Source: Erodium maritimum
Taxonomy: Eukaryota; Streptophyta; Magnoliopsida; Geraniales; Geraniaceae
Reading direction: 5' to 3'
Assembly: GCA_963921825.1 (NCBI GenBank)
Contig: OY997589.1
Location: 76,740,523 to 76,804,522 of the forward strand
Length of the DNA stretch: 64,000 nt
Under the pieces are notes generated by a model, which did no database searches, was not told the origin of the DNA, and saw only the letters and a list, made by a program, of their open reading frames with translations. Below, in pieces: positions 44,663-56,078 of the stretch; within the stretch, counting starts at the first letter, position 1, and the number at the start of each line of letters is the position of its first letter. The translations under genes and the position numbers were made by a program.

Positions 44663-45066
44663 AGGGCCACAGAAGTTCCAGATACATGGTCTCTGGCCCA
44701 ACATGGTGGACGGAAGCATGCCACCTATGAATCCCACTATTCATCATTCAACTAACAATGTTGTACTGATTTAAAAGTGTGATTAAAATTTATCTAAAAA
44801 TAATCTACTGCTCATAAGTTGTTTTTGTTTTTGTTTACAGCTCAGAAATTCTAACGAGATGAATTTCAAGTGAGGAGAAAGCGGGTTCGGGTTGTGGACT
44901 CATGAGTTTCTAAAACACGGAAGACGCACGGAACTCACATACGACCAGTACTTTGCAGGGGGCTTGGCGGCGTTCAATAGCCTTGATTTGTCTGAAGTTG
45001 AAAGATTGGCAGGGGAATCATATAAGGACACGGCCTTGTACGCGTATGTCCAGGGGATAATTAGGA
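44663..45066 (+). pseudogene. RNase T2 (S-like RNase) pseudogene
   Basis: After an acceptor (TTTTTCAG) the frame reads GPQKFQIHGLWPNMVDGSMP, the CAS I box with catalytic His, up to about 44740. After a second acceptor (GTTTACAG at 44840) it continues NSNEMNFK, stop (TGA in place of an expected TGG), GESGFGLWTHEFLKHGRRTE. That is the CAS II box with His and Lys kept but the following Cys changed to Arg. LTYDQYFAGGLAAFNSL follows. The protein end is missing and MITE B is inserted at 45068. The family are secreted RNA-cleaving enzymes; some are self-incompatibility S-RNases, but this relic cannot be assigned to that class. Confidence 0.8.
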
Positions 45067-45067
45067 C

Positions 45068-45327
45068 CAAGGGCGGATTTAGAGGGATATAGGGTATACC
45101 ATGGCATACCCTAGTCCCCAAAAGGTATATACAATCGTAGAGTTTTCAGATACCTTCGATTTGATATCTTACGGGCCTAAATCGGAGTTCATATGAAAAA
45201 GTTATGGTCATTTTTATATCTGCATTGCACGTAGTTTGCATGTGAGTGTAGCTTCCATTTATTTATTTTACCGCATTTAGAAATAGTCGATGGCATACCC
45301 TAAATTATATTTCTAGATCCGCCTCTG
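45068..45327. mobile_element. hAT MITE B (GGGTATGCC family)
   Basis: 260 bp, from CAAGGGCGGATTTAGAGG to TAGATCCGCCTCTG, with TATACCATGGCATACCCTAG near the left end. High similarity to MITE A. It interrupts the RNase T2 relic. Confidence 0.82.
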
Positions 45328-45868
45328 GAGGCGGGGTGCATCTAGAAGGATGTCAAGAAATTTGTGGAAACAAATTTTTGAGATGAAGAAAAATTGTGGA
45401 TGGAATAATGAAATATTAGGTGTTGGTATTTATGGATTGTAAAATATTTTTTATTATTTTATTATAAAACATTAAAGAATTATGAAAAAGGGAAAATAAT
45501 AATACAAAACTAACCGTTATAGCCAACGACTCTTTTTTTCCTACGCAAACGCCACGTGGCGTGTTGTTATTGGACCATTGAGGCTCTTGAACCCCCAGAT
45601 TCCTGTTTCCACTTGCAAAACCGAACCTCTAAGTTCAGGTTCTCGGTTCATCATTTAACGAGCCGGAACTTTACCAAACCTTCTTTGCACCACGATATCC
45701 TCAATTCCGGTTCCTCGTGTTAGAGAATCGAACCGTAAAACATAAACGATATACATGCTCTTGTAGTATTGTATAGATAATCTATGCATCCAATTTATAG
45801 GCCAAAAGTGTACAAAAACACTAAAGTTTAGAATCACCTAATATGAAAAAAAAATGTTGGTAGAAGAA
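45328..45868 (-). mobile_element. Harbinger end fragment (third copy)
   Basis: AACCGTTATAGCCAACGACTC and CGCCACGTGGCGTGTTGTT at 45514-45562 parallel the upstream blocks of the two other Harbinger copies. The right terminus (reverse complement AGAGCATGTATATCG) ends near 45763. No ORF1 remains. 45766-45868 is unassigned and may hold the 5' UTR of the following LINE. Confidence 0.6.
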
Positions 45869-45869
45869 T

Positions 45870-47202
45870 ATGGAGGAGATAGAGGAAAGGTTGAAGGGTG
45901 TGGTGATTGACAATGATGATGAAGAGGAGACAGTGATTCCGGATGAAGCTCTCGATCTGAATGATGAGAAATACAAAATAGGGCTTGCGGTAAAGGGTTT
46001 CACTGGAAAAAAAATACAAGGATGAGATCTTCAGGAAAGTGATGAAGAGTGCATGGAACACAAACGATGCCCTAACCCTAACTTTGGCACCGGATACAAC
46101 AGGTTTTTTCTTCAAATCCGAGAGGGAAAGGAACAAGATCTTAGACATGGAACCATGGCAGTTCAATAAAGCCTTGGTGGCCATGGAAAAATACTCAACT
46201 GATATGAAGGCCTCGGAAATACAATTTGACCACACATCTGTATGGGTGCACGCGACTAACTTGCCCAACAAGGCGTTGATTACGGCTGAGGTAGTGGGGA
46301 CGGTGATAGGTAACAAAGTGGGTCGTTTTATTGAGGTGGACTGTGATGAGGAGGGTAGAGCATTAGAGGACTACCTCAGGATTAGGGTACGATGGCTCCT
46401 TGATAAACCATTGAAGAATGTCGTCACTATCACGTTGGGGAGGAATGCCGAGCCAACCTTAGTACGGTTACAGTATGAACGGCTACACGAATTCTGTTAC
46501 CGGTGTGGGAGGCTAGGACATACGGAGAAAGAGTGTGAGGAGGGTGATGATAAGCCTAAGGTGAAGGGCAAGTATGGTTCTCATATGAAAGTGGATCCAC
46601 CAGGCTTCTTGGGAGGTATGAGGAATGGAGGTGGAGGGCGAGTTAGACCCAAGGTGTATAGAAGTAAGGAGGAGGGGGTACAAGGTGTAAGGTTGGAATT
46701 GGGGGCGACCGGGAAGAAGGGGTTGCAGGTGGGCAGGCGGAGGGAGGACGAACCGGGTATTAAATCCGTGTTTGAGCTGGGAGAGGGGGAGAACGGGAAT
46801 GGGGGTGGAAAGGGAGAGATGAGGTCTGAAATTACAAGAAAACCTGAGGTGGATGAGATATGCAAGAACAAGGATATCTCTATAAGTCGGATTATGGGAA
46901 CACTAAAACATGCTTTGGATGGAGGGGAAAGTACTGAAGACCGTGTGCCGAGAGGGGTAAATATGGAGGTGGATGAGAGGAGAGAGGCTAAGGTGAAGAA
47001 GGGCAAATTTGTTTGCCAGAATCGGGAGGTGAAGGGAGGATCGAAGGAGACTGGGGCGATAAATAGTGTTCTGGGGAAGAGGGAAGATGGGGTGGAATAC
47101 GTTGATCTAAAGCTAGAACCTGGAAATGTAGTTCCTAATCTGGTGGAGGATGCAACGGAGATAATGGCGAGGGTTGCTAAGCAACCCCGCCAAGATCAAT
47201 GA
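45870..47202 (+). pseudogene. L1-type LINE ORF1 (DUF4283 + CCHC), one frameshift
   Basis: From ATG 45870 an acidic N-terminus (MEEIEERLKGVVIDNDDEEE) leads into a DUF4283 domain. A run of eight A at 46007-46014 shifts the frame; the rest is open from 46023 to 47202. DUF4283 shows EPWQFNKALVAMEKY and IQFDHTSVWVHATNLP. The knuckle FCYRCGRLGHTEKECEEG is at 46494-46547, then a long Lys/Glu/Gly-rich tail. ORF1 proteins bind LINE RNA. The stop TGA overlaps the ORF2 start as ATGA. Without the A-run error the frame would be intact. Confidence 0.92.
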
Positions 47203-47712
47203 ATGCGATAGCATGGAACTGCCGAGGGCTTGGGAACCCTTGGGCGCCACAGTTCCTTATTGAGTTTGTAACTCGAAAGAAGCCCAATCTTGTGTTCCTC
47301 ACCGAAACAAAGAGTGCACGGGGAACGATGGAAGGACTGAAGAGGAGTTTGGGGATGGAGGGTTGTTTTGTGGTGGATAGTAGAGGAGCCAACAGAGGAA
47401 TAGCTATGTCATGGAGATATGAAAAAGATGGAAGATTGAGGACGTTTTCGAATAACCACATTGATATGAATTTTGAATTGGAGGGAGGAGAGGTGGTTCA
47501 AATTACTGGTATATATGGAGAGCCAAGAAGGGATAGGAGACATGTCACGTGGGCTCTAATTCGTAGCCTGGACACGGGGGATGATATTCCTTGGATGTTG
47601 TTTGTGGATTTTAATAACGTGCTCAGTAATGAGGGTGTCTCGGGCGCGAATCCGTACCCTCAAAGTTTACTCACCGGGTTTCGGGAGGCATTGGAGGACT
47701 GTCAGTTAAGGG

Positions 47713-49399
47713 TGTTGGGTCTCGAGGTAGGGTTGGAGATGAACCAACTCGCAGCGGAAAATCAATGAAAACCAAGAGACGATTAAAATCATGAAACAAC
47801 TAACAAAGAATGGATTCACAAGAGAAAAATTCAGTACTAGTTCTTACCAAAACAAGAACACCGGGTAACGAATGATTGGCTTGAGTATCCAAGACGCCTA
47901 CGTATCCACATGAGAATCAAAGCCACTTAGTTCTTCTCTTTGAGGACTCAAGAACACAAAAATGGAGGTGGGAGCTTGCCAAACCCGAAATTGCAAGGGA
48001 AGGGGGAGAGAAGTTGTGTTTCCTATTCTTGTCTTGTCTTTGTTATGTTGAAAAAAGATGACTTAAACATAACAAAACTCATACTTGTCCAACTAAAGGC
48101 ATGGGACAAGTATGGTGTCAAGTAAGGTGTAAATAGGACAAAGTATGGCAAGACAAGATTGGGTTAGGTGGTGAATCACCAACACCTTAATCCTTGTCTT
48201 GCTTACTTAGTACTAATTAATCAAGACTTGATTAATTAGTTCCATGGGCCTTGGTTGCATGGGCCTTTCATGGGCCTCTTGGAACATGGCCCGTGACCAT
48301 TTCCAACGAGGTCCCGTGATTCGCTCATCGCCTCCAAGCCTTCCATACCGGAAATGTCCAACATTATCCGACGCAATCAATCCCAAGACTCCAAGCCTTG
48401 TCTCGATCCGTAAAGTCCTATTCACTTACGGGCACATGACCCAAAACCCAGTTTTGGTCATGTCCCGAGACAACTCCCTTTTGGCCATTCTCCATAAATG
48501 TGTCAATGAGTTTCATCCTCCGGTGTGACCCTTAGGTTTATGCATGTCAATAGATCAACGTAAAATCCCATTTTACTTGATCCTATTTAAGTGGCAACTA
48601 ACGAGACTTTAGTATTTCCTGACACTGCATAACGAATCGACCATGTCGATTCTAACCTTTCTGTCGTCCCTGTCATTATCCTTTTATCTCCGATATCCTG
48701 ATTGAGATAAGGCATAGAGTCGTCATCCTTATTATTCTGAATCACTGTTCCTTGATATGTGAGATGACTGAATATATGATACTCAGTATCATGTGCATGG
48801 CCATGCTATTCTTTCAGTCACTCTCGATCAAGCGGCCGAGAACCGATATCTTTCTCATACCTTAGTATGAGGGATAAATCCCTTAGCCGTCTTTCGTGTC
48901 ACTCATGTAGCCCGTCCCCAAGCCAATCCTGGCCGTTATGGAAGCCCTATTACGGACAACGTTAGACTCAGGTCAAACTCAGCTGTTGACTACATAGTGA
49001 TCTCAAAGACTCCTTGGTCTAAGGATACATGACAAGCTACGACAATGAATATGTTCATGACTTGATCTATGGCACATATTCATGTCGGGTCGTCCAATAT
49101 CATGTCCCCATGATATCTATGATCAAACTCCGGAATCCCATTCCAATGACTAACAGAACGTAAGCCATAAAGAGCCATCTTTCATACTAGTCGCTTATAT
49201 TGAAGCTTTGTTGACTAGGGACCCATTGAGTGTGATCTATCTTGATCTATGGTTCTATTCGCATGGTGGGCATAGATCAGAGCACACATCGATATATTAC
49301 TTCAACACATAAGTTATATAAAACCGCTTTAATTTTATTGCTAATGATGGTATATACATTTGGACATTTAGGATTGAACTATGGGCACTAAGACTAACA
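47713..49399 (-). mobile_element. Copia-type solo LTR inside LINE ORF2
   Basis: 1687 bp from TGTTGGGTCTCGAGG to CACTAAGACTAACA, flanked by AAGGG on both sides (47708-47712 and 49400-49404). Removing the element and one AAGGG rejoins the LINE endonuclease frame. No gag or pol is inside. Minus orientation and Copia affiliation are inferred from LTR style (reverse start TGTTAGTCTTAGTGCCC, reverse end with TTTTCCGCTGCGAG). Its many short frames are not genes. Confidence 0.9.
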
Positions 49400-49818
49400 A
49401 AGGGATGTCGAGATAAGAGGCCATCGATACACATGGGAGAAGGGGAGGAACACGAGCAGATGTATGGAAATCCAACACGATCGGGCCGTGGTTAATCATC
49501 GATGGATGCATAGGTTCCCGGATTCACAGCTGATCCACGGGGGACTATCATCATCGGACCATGCCCAAATCGTTTTTTAGGCTGGCTGGGAAAGTGAAGA
49601 GAGGAGGCGCTGGCAGTTCAGGTTTGATCAGAGCTGGGCAAGAGATGAAAGATGTGGTCAAATCATTCAGGAAAGTTGGCGCAGACACTCGAGGAAACCA
49701 ATTATGGAAAGGGGGGAGTGTATGGCGAATGATTTATGCAAGTGGGCCAGAACGCAATATTCGGAACTTGAAAACCAAATTAGAGAGTGTTAGAGGCGTA
49801 TGAATGTATTGGTGAAGA

Positions 49819-49836
49819 AGGGGGGGGGGGGGGGCG
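49819..49836. repeat. Poly-G run in LINE ORF2
   Basis: About 16 consecutive G between EN and RT, likely a slippage expansion that also disturbs the frame. Confidence 0.8.
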
Positions 49837-52576
49837 CAGGCGGGGGAGGAAATATCAAAGATTCGTAAGCATATGAATGAGCTTCTATGTATGAAGAATA
49901 TAAGGTGGAAGAAGCGAGCAAAACAATTTTGGCTCAAACACGGGGATGCGAATACAAGATATTTTCACAGAAAAGCGAGAACAAGGCGGAGAAGAAACAG
50001 AATCAGGAAGCTGAAAGACGAGTTGGGGGTGGAGAGGACTTGGCAAACCGGTTTGAACTCGGTACTGGAGACCTATTTCAATACTTTGTTCAAGTCGCAG
50101 GGTACGAGTGTGGATTCGGCCAGTGCACTAATGGGTCCGATGGTTACGGACGAGGATAATGTGGAACTGGTAAAACCGGTAAGCCCTGAAGAAGTTCGGC
50201 AGGCAATGTTTAGTATGGAACCCCTAAAGGTCCCGGGGCCGGACGGGTATAATCCCGGGTTTTATCAAACGTATTGGGAGGTCGTTCTAGAGGATGTGGT
50301 GGGTATGGTGCAGGAAGTTTTTCGTACGGGGGTGTTACCGGCGGGGCTAAATGACACAAATGTGGTACTGATTCCAAAAGTAAGCAAGCCGGAGAGGGTC
50401 AGTGATTACAGACCAATAGCCTTGTGTAATGTCTTGTATAAGGTTATTACTAAGGTGATTATCAACAGAATGAAGGGTTTACTGACAGGTATAATCTCAG
50501 AGCGCTTTTCTTAAAGGCAGGTTGATAACTGATAACATTCTACTTTCTGGAGAAATTTTACATCATCTTAAATCAAAGAGACAGGGTCAAAAGGGGGAGA
50601 TGATGCTGAAGATCGATATGAGTAAAGCCTATGACCGTGTCGAGTGGGATTTTCTGGAAAGAGTGTTGCTGAATCCGGGGTTTGCAGAAGGATGGGTGTC
50701 GCTGATAATGCAATGTGTTCGATCAACAAAATTGAGGGTGGCGGTAGAAGGTAGGAGACTGGGGCCGTTACACGTACAGAGAGGGATCCGGTAGGGGGAT
50801 CCTCTCTCCCCATATCTTTTTATCATTTGTGCGGAGGGTTTATCAAGATTGATAGCCAGCTTTGAACAACGTGGGCATATTACTGGAGTTCGGGTGGCAG
50901 CGCGAGCGCCTAGAGTATCCCACTTGTTTTTTGCGGATGATAGATTCCTGTTTTCTGAGGCATCGAGCAGGGAAGCGGAGGGGTGGAAGGGTGTACTGAA
51001 GACGTATGAAGAAGCCTCGGGGTAGAAGATAAATTTTGACAAGTCGTCGATCACGTTAAGCCCGAACACGAATCCGGCTGTCAAGGAGGTCGTGTTGCAG
51101 ACCTTGGGGATGCAGGAAGCGAATGATCCGGGCATTTATTTGGGAGTACCGGCAGTTATGTAACGGAGCAGGTACAAGAGTTTTTGTTATGTTAAGAACC
51201 GCATTATTAAAAGGCTGCAGGGATGGGACGAGCTATATCTCAGTAGAGCCGGTAAAGAAGTACTATTAAAGGCTATTATTCAGGCTCTCCCAACATATAC
51301 AATGGGGGTGTACCTACTCCCGGGTAATTTGATTAAGGAAATAGAAGTAGTCATGAATCGCTATTGGTGGAGTCATGACAATAAATCAGGGTGAGGCATA
51401 AGTTGGAAGCGGTGGGGTACGCTATGTGAACACAAATCGCAGGGAGGGCTGAGTTTTAAATATCTTAGTTATTTCAATCTGCCTATGCTAGGGAAGCAAG
51501 GGTGGAGGCTACTCCAGTTTCCACTAAGTTTAGTAGCACGAGTGTTTAAGGCTAAATATTACCTAAACTCGGAGTTCATTGAAGCTGAGGTTAAAGTGGG
51601 CTGCAGTTATGGGTGGAGTAGCATTATGGCTGGCCAAAAGGTGGTAAAAATGGGCGCTCGAAGGCGGATAGAGGGGGGACTAGGGATTCCTATTTCGGAC
51701 CCGTATTGGATACCGATCGATCCGGCCAGTGTTTCTGTAGATGCTAACCTTGTGGGGGGAGGAACCGGTGTCATCTTTGATGATGAGTGATCGGTTGAGA
51801 TGGGATATGGGTAGAGTGAGGGCGGCACTACCCCCACGCCTCGCGGAAGCAGTGGGCGCGACACCAATCTCCCATATATCGAATCAGATGAAATGGTACT
51901 GGTGGGGGGCGAGGGATGGGGAGTACAGGATTCGAGAGGCTTATAAATCTTTGATTCGAAGTAGTGGAAGATGGAGTGAAACGTTGGGGGACGAGTTTTG
52001 GACCTCCATGTGGAAGCTTCGTGTTCCTCATAAGGTGAAGCACTTTGTTTGGCGTACTTGCTCGGGGACCCTACCTACCGCGGAGAATCTGAAAGGGAGA
52101 TGGGTGGATATACATATGGATTGCGAGGTATGTGGGACACCGGAAACAGAATATCATGTGTTATTTAGGTGCAAAGAGGCACAAGAGTTGTGGCGGCGTA
52201 GGGGCATACAAGGGCTGGGGAGTGGGAGGAGCCCGAAAGAGTGGCTGGGTGACCAGCTGGTAGCATGGCTGAAGGACATGGTAGAGCATGTTGTGATGCT
52301 ATGGTTGGACTTGTGGCGTGGGAGGAATAGCCGGGTATGGAACCAGAAGTTTTGTTCGGCTGCTGAAATGGAATTCTTGGCGTCCACGGTCTTGCAGGAT
52401 TGGTGGGACGTGCAGGAAGAGAAGGCACGAGCACCCAGACCGAGAGCACAGTGGTTGCCTCCGGGGGAAGGGGGAGTAAAATTCAATGTGGACGGTGCAG
52501 TGAGGGAGGACGGGAGTGGTAGTGGGGGTGCGGTGTGTAGGGGGGCGCAGGGCCAGTTGCTTATCGCGAAATGTTT

Positions 52577-54411
52577 TTTTTGATCAGCGAAAAATACTAA
52601 TTTTATTCCACCCAAAATTCCAAAAAATTACAGGAGGAAGAATAAGGAGACAAGCGGGGCTAGAAGGCCGCCGACAAGAAACAAGGATTAAGAAACCGGA
52701 AAAAGGATTCCGGGCTTAGGGAGGTTCAAAAATCTTGAGAGCTTCGAGGTCGCCAGCAGAACAGGAGAAGCCCAGGGACTTGCAAACCGCCCAAGATCTC
52801 TTGGCCTCAGATTTCTTGCGAAGGGAGCGAGAAGGGCTAACATATCTTAAGGGAAAAGTCTTCAGACGGGGACCAGATTTTTTGCGTTTTTTGCGCCGAG
52901 CAGCTCGGGGCGGCGGAACCACCAAAAGAGCCGGAGAGTGAATATCCGAGATAAAAGAGGCGAATTGAGCTGGTTTGGACTTGGGGGAGGCAGCAGCCAT
53001 CAGGCTTTCTTGATCCAAGCCTGGACGAGGGCCCAACTCATCCTCCAAAGGCCCAAAGGGGGCAGGCCCAAACAACACATGAGAAGCATGCGTGGGTCTT
53101 GAAGAGGCGTTCAACTTGGGAACTGCAATCTGCCGACAATCCCTAGAAGCAAGCGAAGAGTCCGAGTTCGCATCCTTCATTCCCGAGGGCGGCTTGGGAA
53201 GAGAGAGAGGCGTCTCAACGTCTTCGGCGTGCTGAGCATTGATGAGGGCGTGAGCGTCTCCCGAGCAGACGAGCGGCTGGGTGTCATTAGGGTTCCGGCA
53301 ATAGAAGGTCGGAGCAAGATCACCACCGAGCAAATCCAAGGTATTTTCAGAAGATACCGGTGAGGGAAAAAGGTCAACCGAGGAGCCACTAGAAGCAAGT
53401 GAACCGTCCTCACTCTGCATGGCTTCTGAAGAGGATCGGACGGAACGAGAGGGAACAGGGGAGGAGGCGCCCACTAGGAACCTGAATTCTCCTTCCTCGA
53501 GAGCGGTTCGATCTTCCAAGGCCTCAATCGGGAGAGGGGGAATGGAGAGCGAGGCCACCTCCACAATACGCGTGGGATAGTTCTTACCATCCAAAATCAA
53601 CTCAACCGAACACCTAACCGGATCCAAATGACAGGAATGGAGAAGAACAAAAGCAGAATCCAGCCGATCTAGCGATGCCGAGCTCGGGTGAACGAAAATG
53701 GGAGTCCCAATTTTACCGGCCAGGATGCGGATGGAGTCTACCACGTCAACCGCAAAGAAGAGAGCTAGGAAGCTGTGACGAATCTTAAACCAGGCGTCCG
53801 AACTGAGAGAGCTAAAGGACTCCAGGGTTGGGAAGGAGACGAGGAAAGCACCCCCTCCCAACACTCGCAGCCGAAGGTCATCGGAAAGACTAGCCTGAAC
53901 CTCGCTGGCGCTCCTGAAAGGAAAGACCACACCAATAAGGCTGCGGGAGAGGATGCCAGCCCATTATGGATTCAGAACTCTGGTGCAGGCTGAGGGAGAT
54001 CGAAGGGGACGGGAAGCGTGGAGTGAAGGCGAGGAGCCACAAACCACATCTCTGAAAGAGGGGCGAGCCAAGAGAGATATCGACGAGGAGGACGTCTGAA
54101 TCTGAGGCGGGACGCGAGGCGAGGGGCGAGTCGAACCACCAGCATAATCCACGATCAGGCGTTAGCACCCACGAGTTTACGATGCATCTTATGAACCGCT
54201 GAAGTAGCGGAAGCCACATCGGAGAAGAAGATGAAACCGAAGCGTTTCCCGGAAGAGTTAAGCTTGGACGAGAGAAAGGCTCGGTTAAGAGAACCAAGGC
54301 CGGCAAAGAGCTCGAAAAGCTGGTCTTGAGAAAAATCAAGAGGGAGGTTGCAGACAAACATTTTAGAGGAAGGAGAGGAGGTTGAGGAGGAGCGGGGAAG
54401 GGGAGGGTCGG
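52577..54411 (-). mobile_element. ORF1-only LINE (half-LINE) inside the RNase H domain
   Basis: 1835 bp, flanked by AATGTTT (52570-52576 and 54412-54418). The minus strand starts with a C/T-rich 5' UTR, then one RRM-type ORF1, a 140 bp 3' UTR with GGAATAAAATTAG and a terminal TTTTTCGCTGATC plus A-run. That is a complete 3' end of plant LINE style. No endonuclease or reverse transcriptase sequence is present. The insertion is antisense to the host LINE. Confidence 0.88.
52716..54361 (-). pseudogene. RRM-type LINE ORF1
   Basis: ATG at 54361 starts directly with an RRM: RNP2 MFVCNLPL (residues 1-8) and RNP1 KRFGFIFF (39-46), with a stop at 54155. A frameshift there, then one stop near 53964, precede a long open part (to 52716) that is Ser-rich in its middle. 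It carries a conserved-looking block LRVLGGGAFLVSFPTLESF and a very basic end (RRKKRKKSG, RSLRKKSEAKRSW). RRM-type ORF1 proteins are RNA-binding partners of LINE RNA. With one frameshift and one stop it is a young pseudogene. Confidence 0.85.
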
Positions 54412-54812
54412 AATGTTTCAGGTTTGAAGGTGCAAAGGATCCTGAACTTATAGAGGCCTTGACCCTAAGGGGAGCTTTGAAGTGGATATTAGAAAAAGGC
54501 ATGAACCGGGGGGTTATAGAAGCAGATTGTCTAGGAGTGGTTCAGGCGGTGATGAGTGATTTGGTCATGCTATCGCCGTTTGGTGACGTTATAACCGAAT
54601 GTAGGAGTTTACTGGGTCGCTTGGATGGGGTGCAGATCAAATTTGCAAGAAGAGAAGCGAACAGTGTAGCTCATTGTATAGCTAAGAATGCCCTGATTTG
54701 GGAGCATTATGATTGGCAGAATTGGTCAATACCGGATGTACTTTTACATGTTTTGAACGGCGATTCGCCACAATAATAAAGTACTATCCATTGATTCAAA
54801 AGAAAAAAAAAA

Positions 54813-55180
54813 CCAACACTCCGAGTTTTTGCAACACTACGCTTAACAATTACTTGATAATTTTTATTTATCTACTCGAGTTTTATATAGATTAAGCTAG
54901 TCCGGCGTGAACATATATTAAAGCACATGTTTTGCGGATTAAATGTTGCGTTGCCTAATGTGTGATATCATATATAAGTCCAAAAAGGCCAACTTGTATG
55001 GTACTCCCAGCAATGTAGCAGACTGTTAATTAATTCGAATGATGCAAATACCATATCTGCATGTGCTTAATTTGAATAAAATGTGGCATCTTTTTTTAAT
55101 ATATCTCCGGATTATCTTTTCCTTAACGATATAGATGTCATATTTTCAAACAAAAATAGACACTAATTAAAACGAAGAAG
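54813..55180. other. AT-rich spacer
   Basis: No supported feature. Confidence 0.4.
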
Positions 55181-56078
55181 AAGAATTGATTTTTAAACTC
55201 TCATACATAGCGTCTTTTCCAAAAATCCTAATAATTGTCGGCGGCCTCTATAGTTCTGATTATGAGGATGGAGTTCTCTCTCCCTCCTCCTTCTTCTCTC
55301 GAGTCTCTCTTTTAACACTCGTCTTTGTTCTCCGCCCGTGCACAAAAGCTCCGTTAGCCGTCAGTCACGGCTCTACCAAACGTGCTCTGCCGCCGCCTTC
55401 CACGATCCTGTTCCACCGACCATATTCTACCGCCAGTTGTGCTTTTCCGCCGCCCGTAACTCTCTTCGCAGCGTCATCGGAATATGCCGTCAATGGGCTT
55501 CCAAATCCTCCCTGTTCGAAACACAGAGTCTAAGAGACTTCACACCGAGTCAAAGAGACTACAACGAGCCCCTAAAGCTATTCTGATATCGACCTCCACA
55601 ACTTATGGCCTCGATTTGTCGAGATTTGGTTATGGTAAACTTTTACCAACCGAACATCCGCACAAGCCGCTTGGAGAAGGTTTTGGAGCGATATAATCAG
55701 TGGAGTTGGGATCCGGGACCTACCCGTCATGATCCGGGACCGACGTTGCTTGGTCGTCCCGGGAGGAGCAAGGAAGTAACTCGTTTTTCCTGTTTTAGTT
55801 TGGATTTAGTTTTAGTTTCAACTTTGAATTGTTTTAGTTGGACATTAGTCTGCTATTTTGTTTTAGTTGTTTGGTTTAGTTTATTTGAAATGTCGGTACG
55901 AGGAATTTCTCAGGTTGTGTCTACGAAACAAAGTAGACTATTTCTACGAGTACATGAGCGTTGGGTTCGTTATGATGCATCCGAAGATTATTCTAGAGCT
56001 CATGGTCTTGGCCCTACATTGTATAAGTTTGATTGATAGTAATGCATTACCTCAGCTACTCGTTTAAAAAAAAAACTA
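55181..56078 (+). other. Possible retroposed transcript, unrecognised
   Basis: Three overlapping plus frames from 55186 to about 56036 (for example PSQRDYNEPLKLF, and LEKVLERYNQWSWDPGPTRH) show protein-like composition but no domain I recognise. A T-rich 3'-UTR-like part follows and the stretch ends in a run of 11 A at 56067-56078. A broken host gene copied through RNA is possible. No target duplication was found. Confidence 0.35.

Larger units (their letters stand above)
47199..54776 (+). pseudogene. L1-type LINE ORF2 (EN-RT-RNase H), interrupted twice
   Basis: EN starts at 47199 (MNAIAWNCRGLGNP, LTETKS, ITGIYGEP, FVDFNNVLSNEG with Val for the usual Gly), is split by the Copia-type LTR, and resumes at 49405 (GHRYTWE, SSSDHAQI). 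RT spans about 49873-51130 ([72 protein letters not shown]). zf-RVT follows near 51960-52180 (FWTSMWKLRVPHKVKHFVWR). RNase H begins KFNVDGA (52482), is split by an ORF1-only LINE and ends with IEADCLGVVQAV and FARREANSVAHCIAKNAL. Stops replace Gln or Arg codons at several sites and a frameshift lies near 50505. Confidence 0.93.
45870..54812 (+). mobile_element. Near full-length L1-type LINE
   Basis: Both ORFs in the usual order end with a short 3' UTR and an A-rich tail at 54797-54812. Taking out the two nested insertions leaves about 5.4 kb, a normal full length. The 5' border and target duplication are not certain. Stops are few and mostly C to T changes, so the copy is younger than the relic at 10.95-12.64 kb. 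Confidence 0.85.

Noticed and set aside
52154..52615. 153-codon minus frame antisense to RNase H/zf-RVT
   Set aside because: Shadow of the LINE ORF2, whose sense frame carries clear domain motifs.
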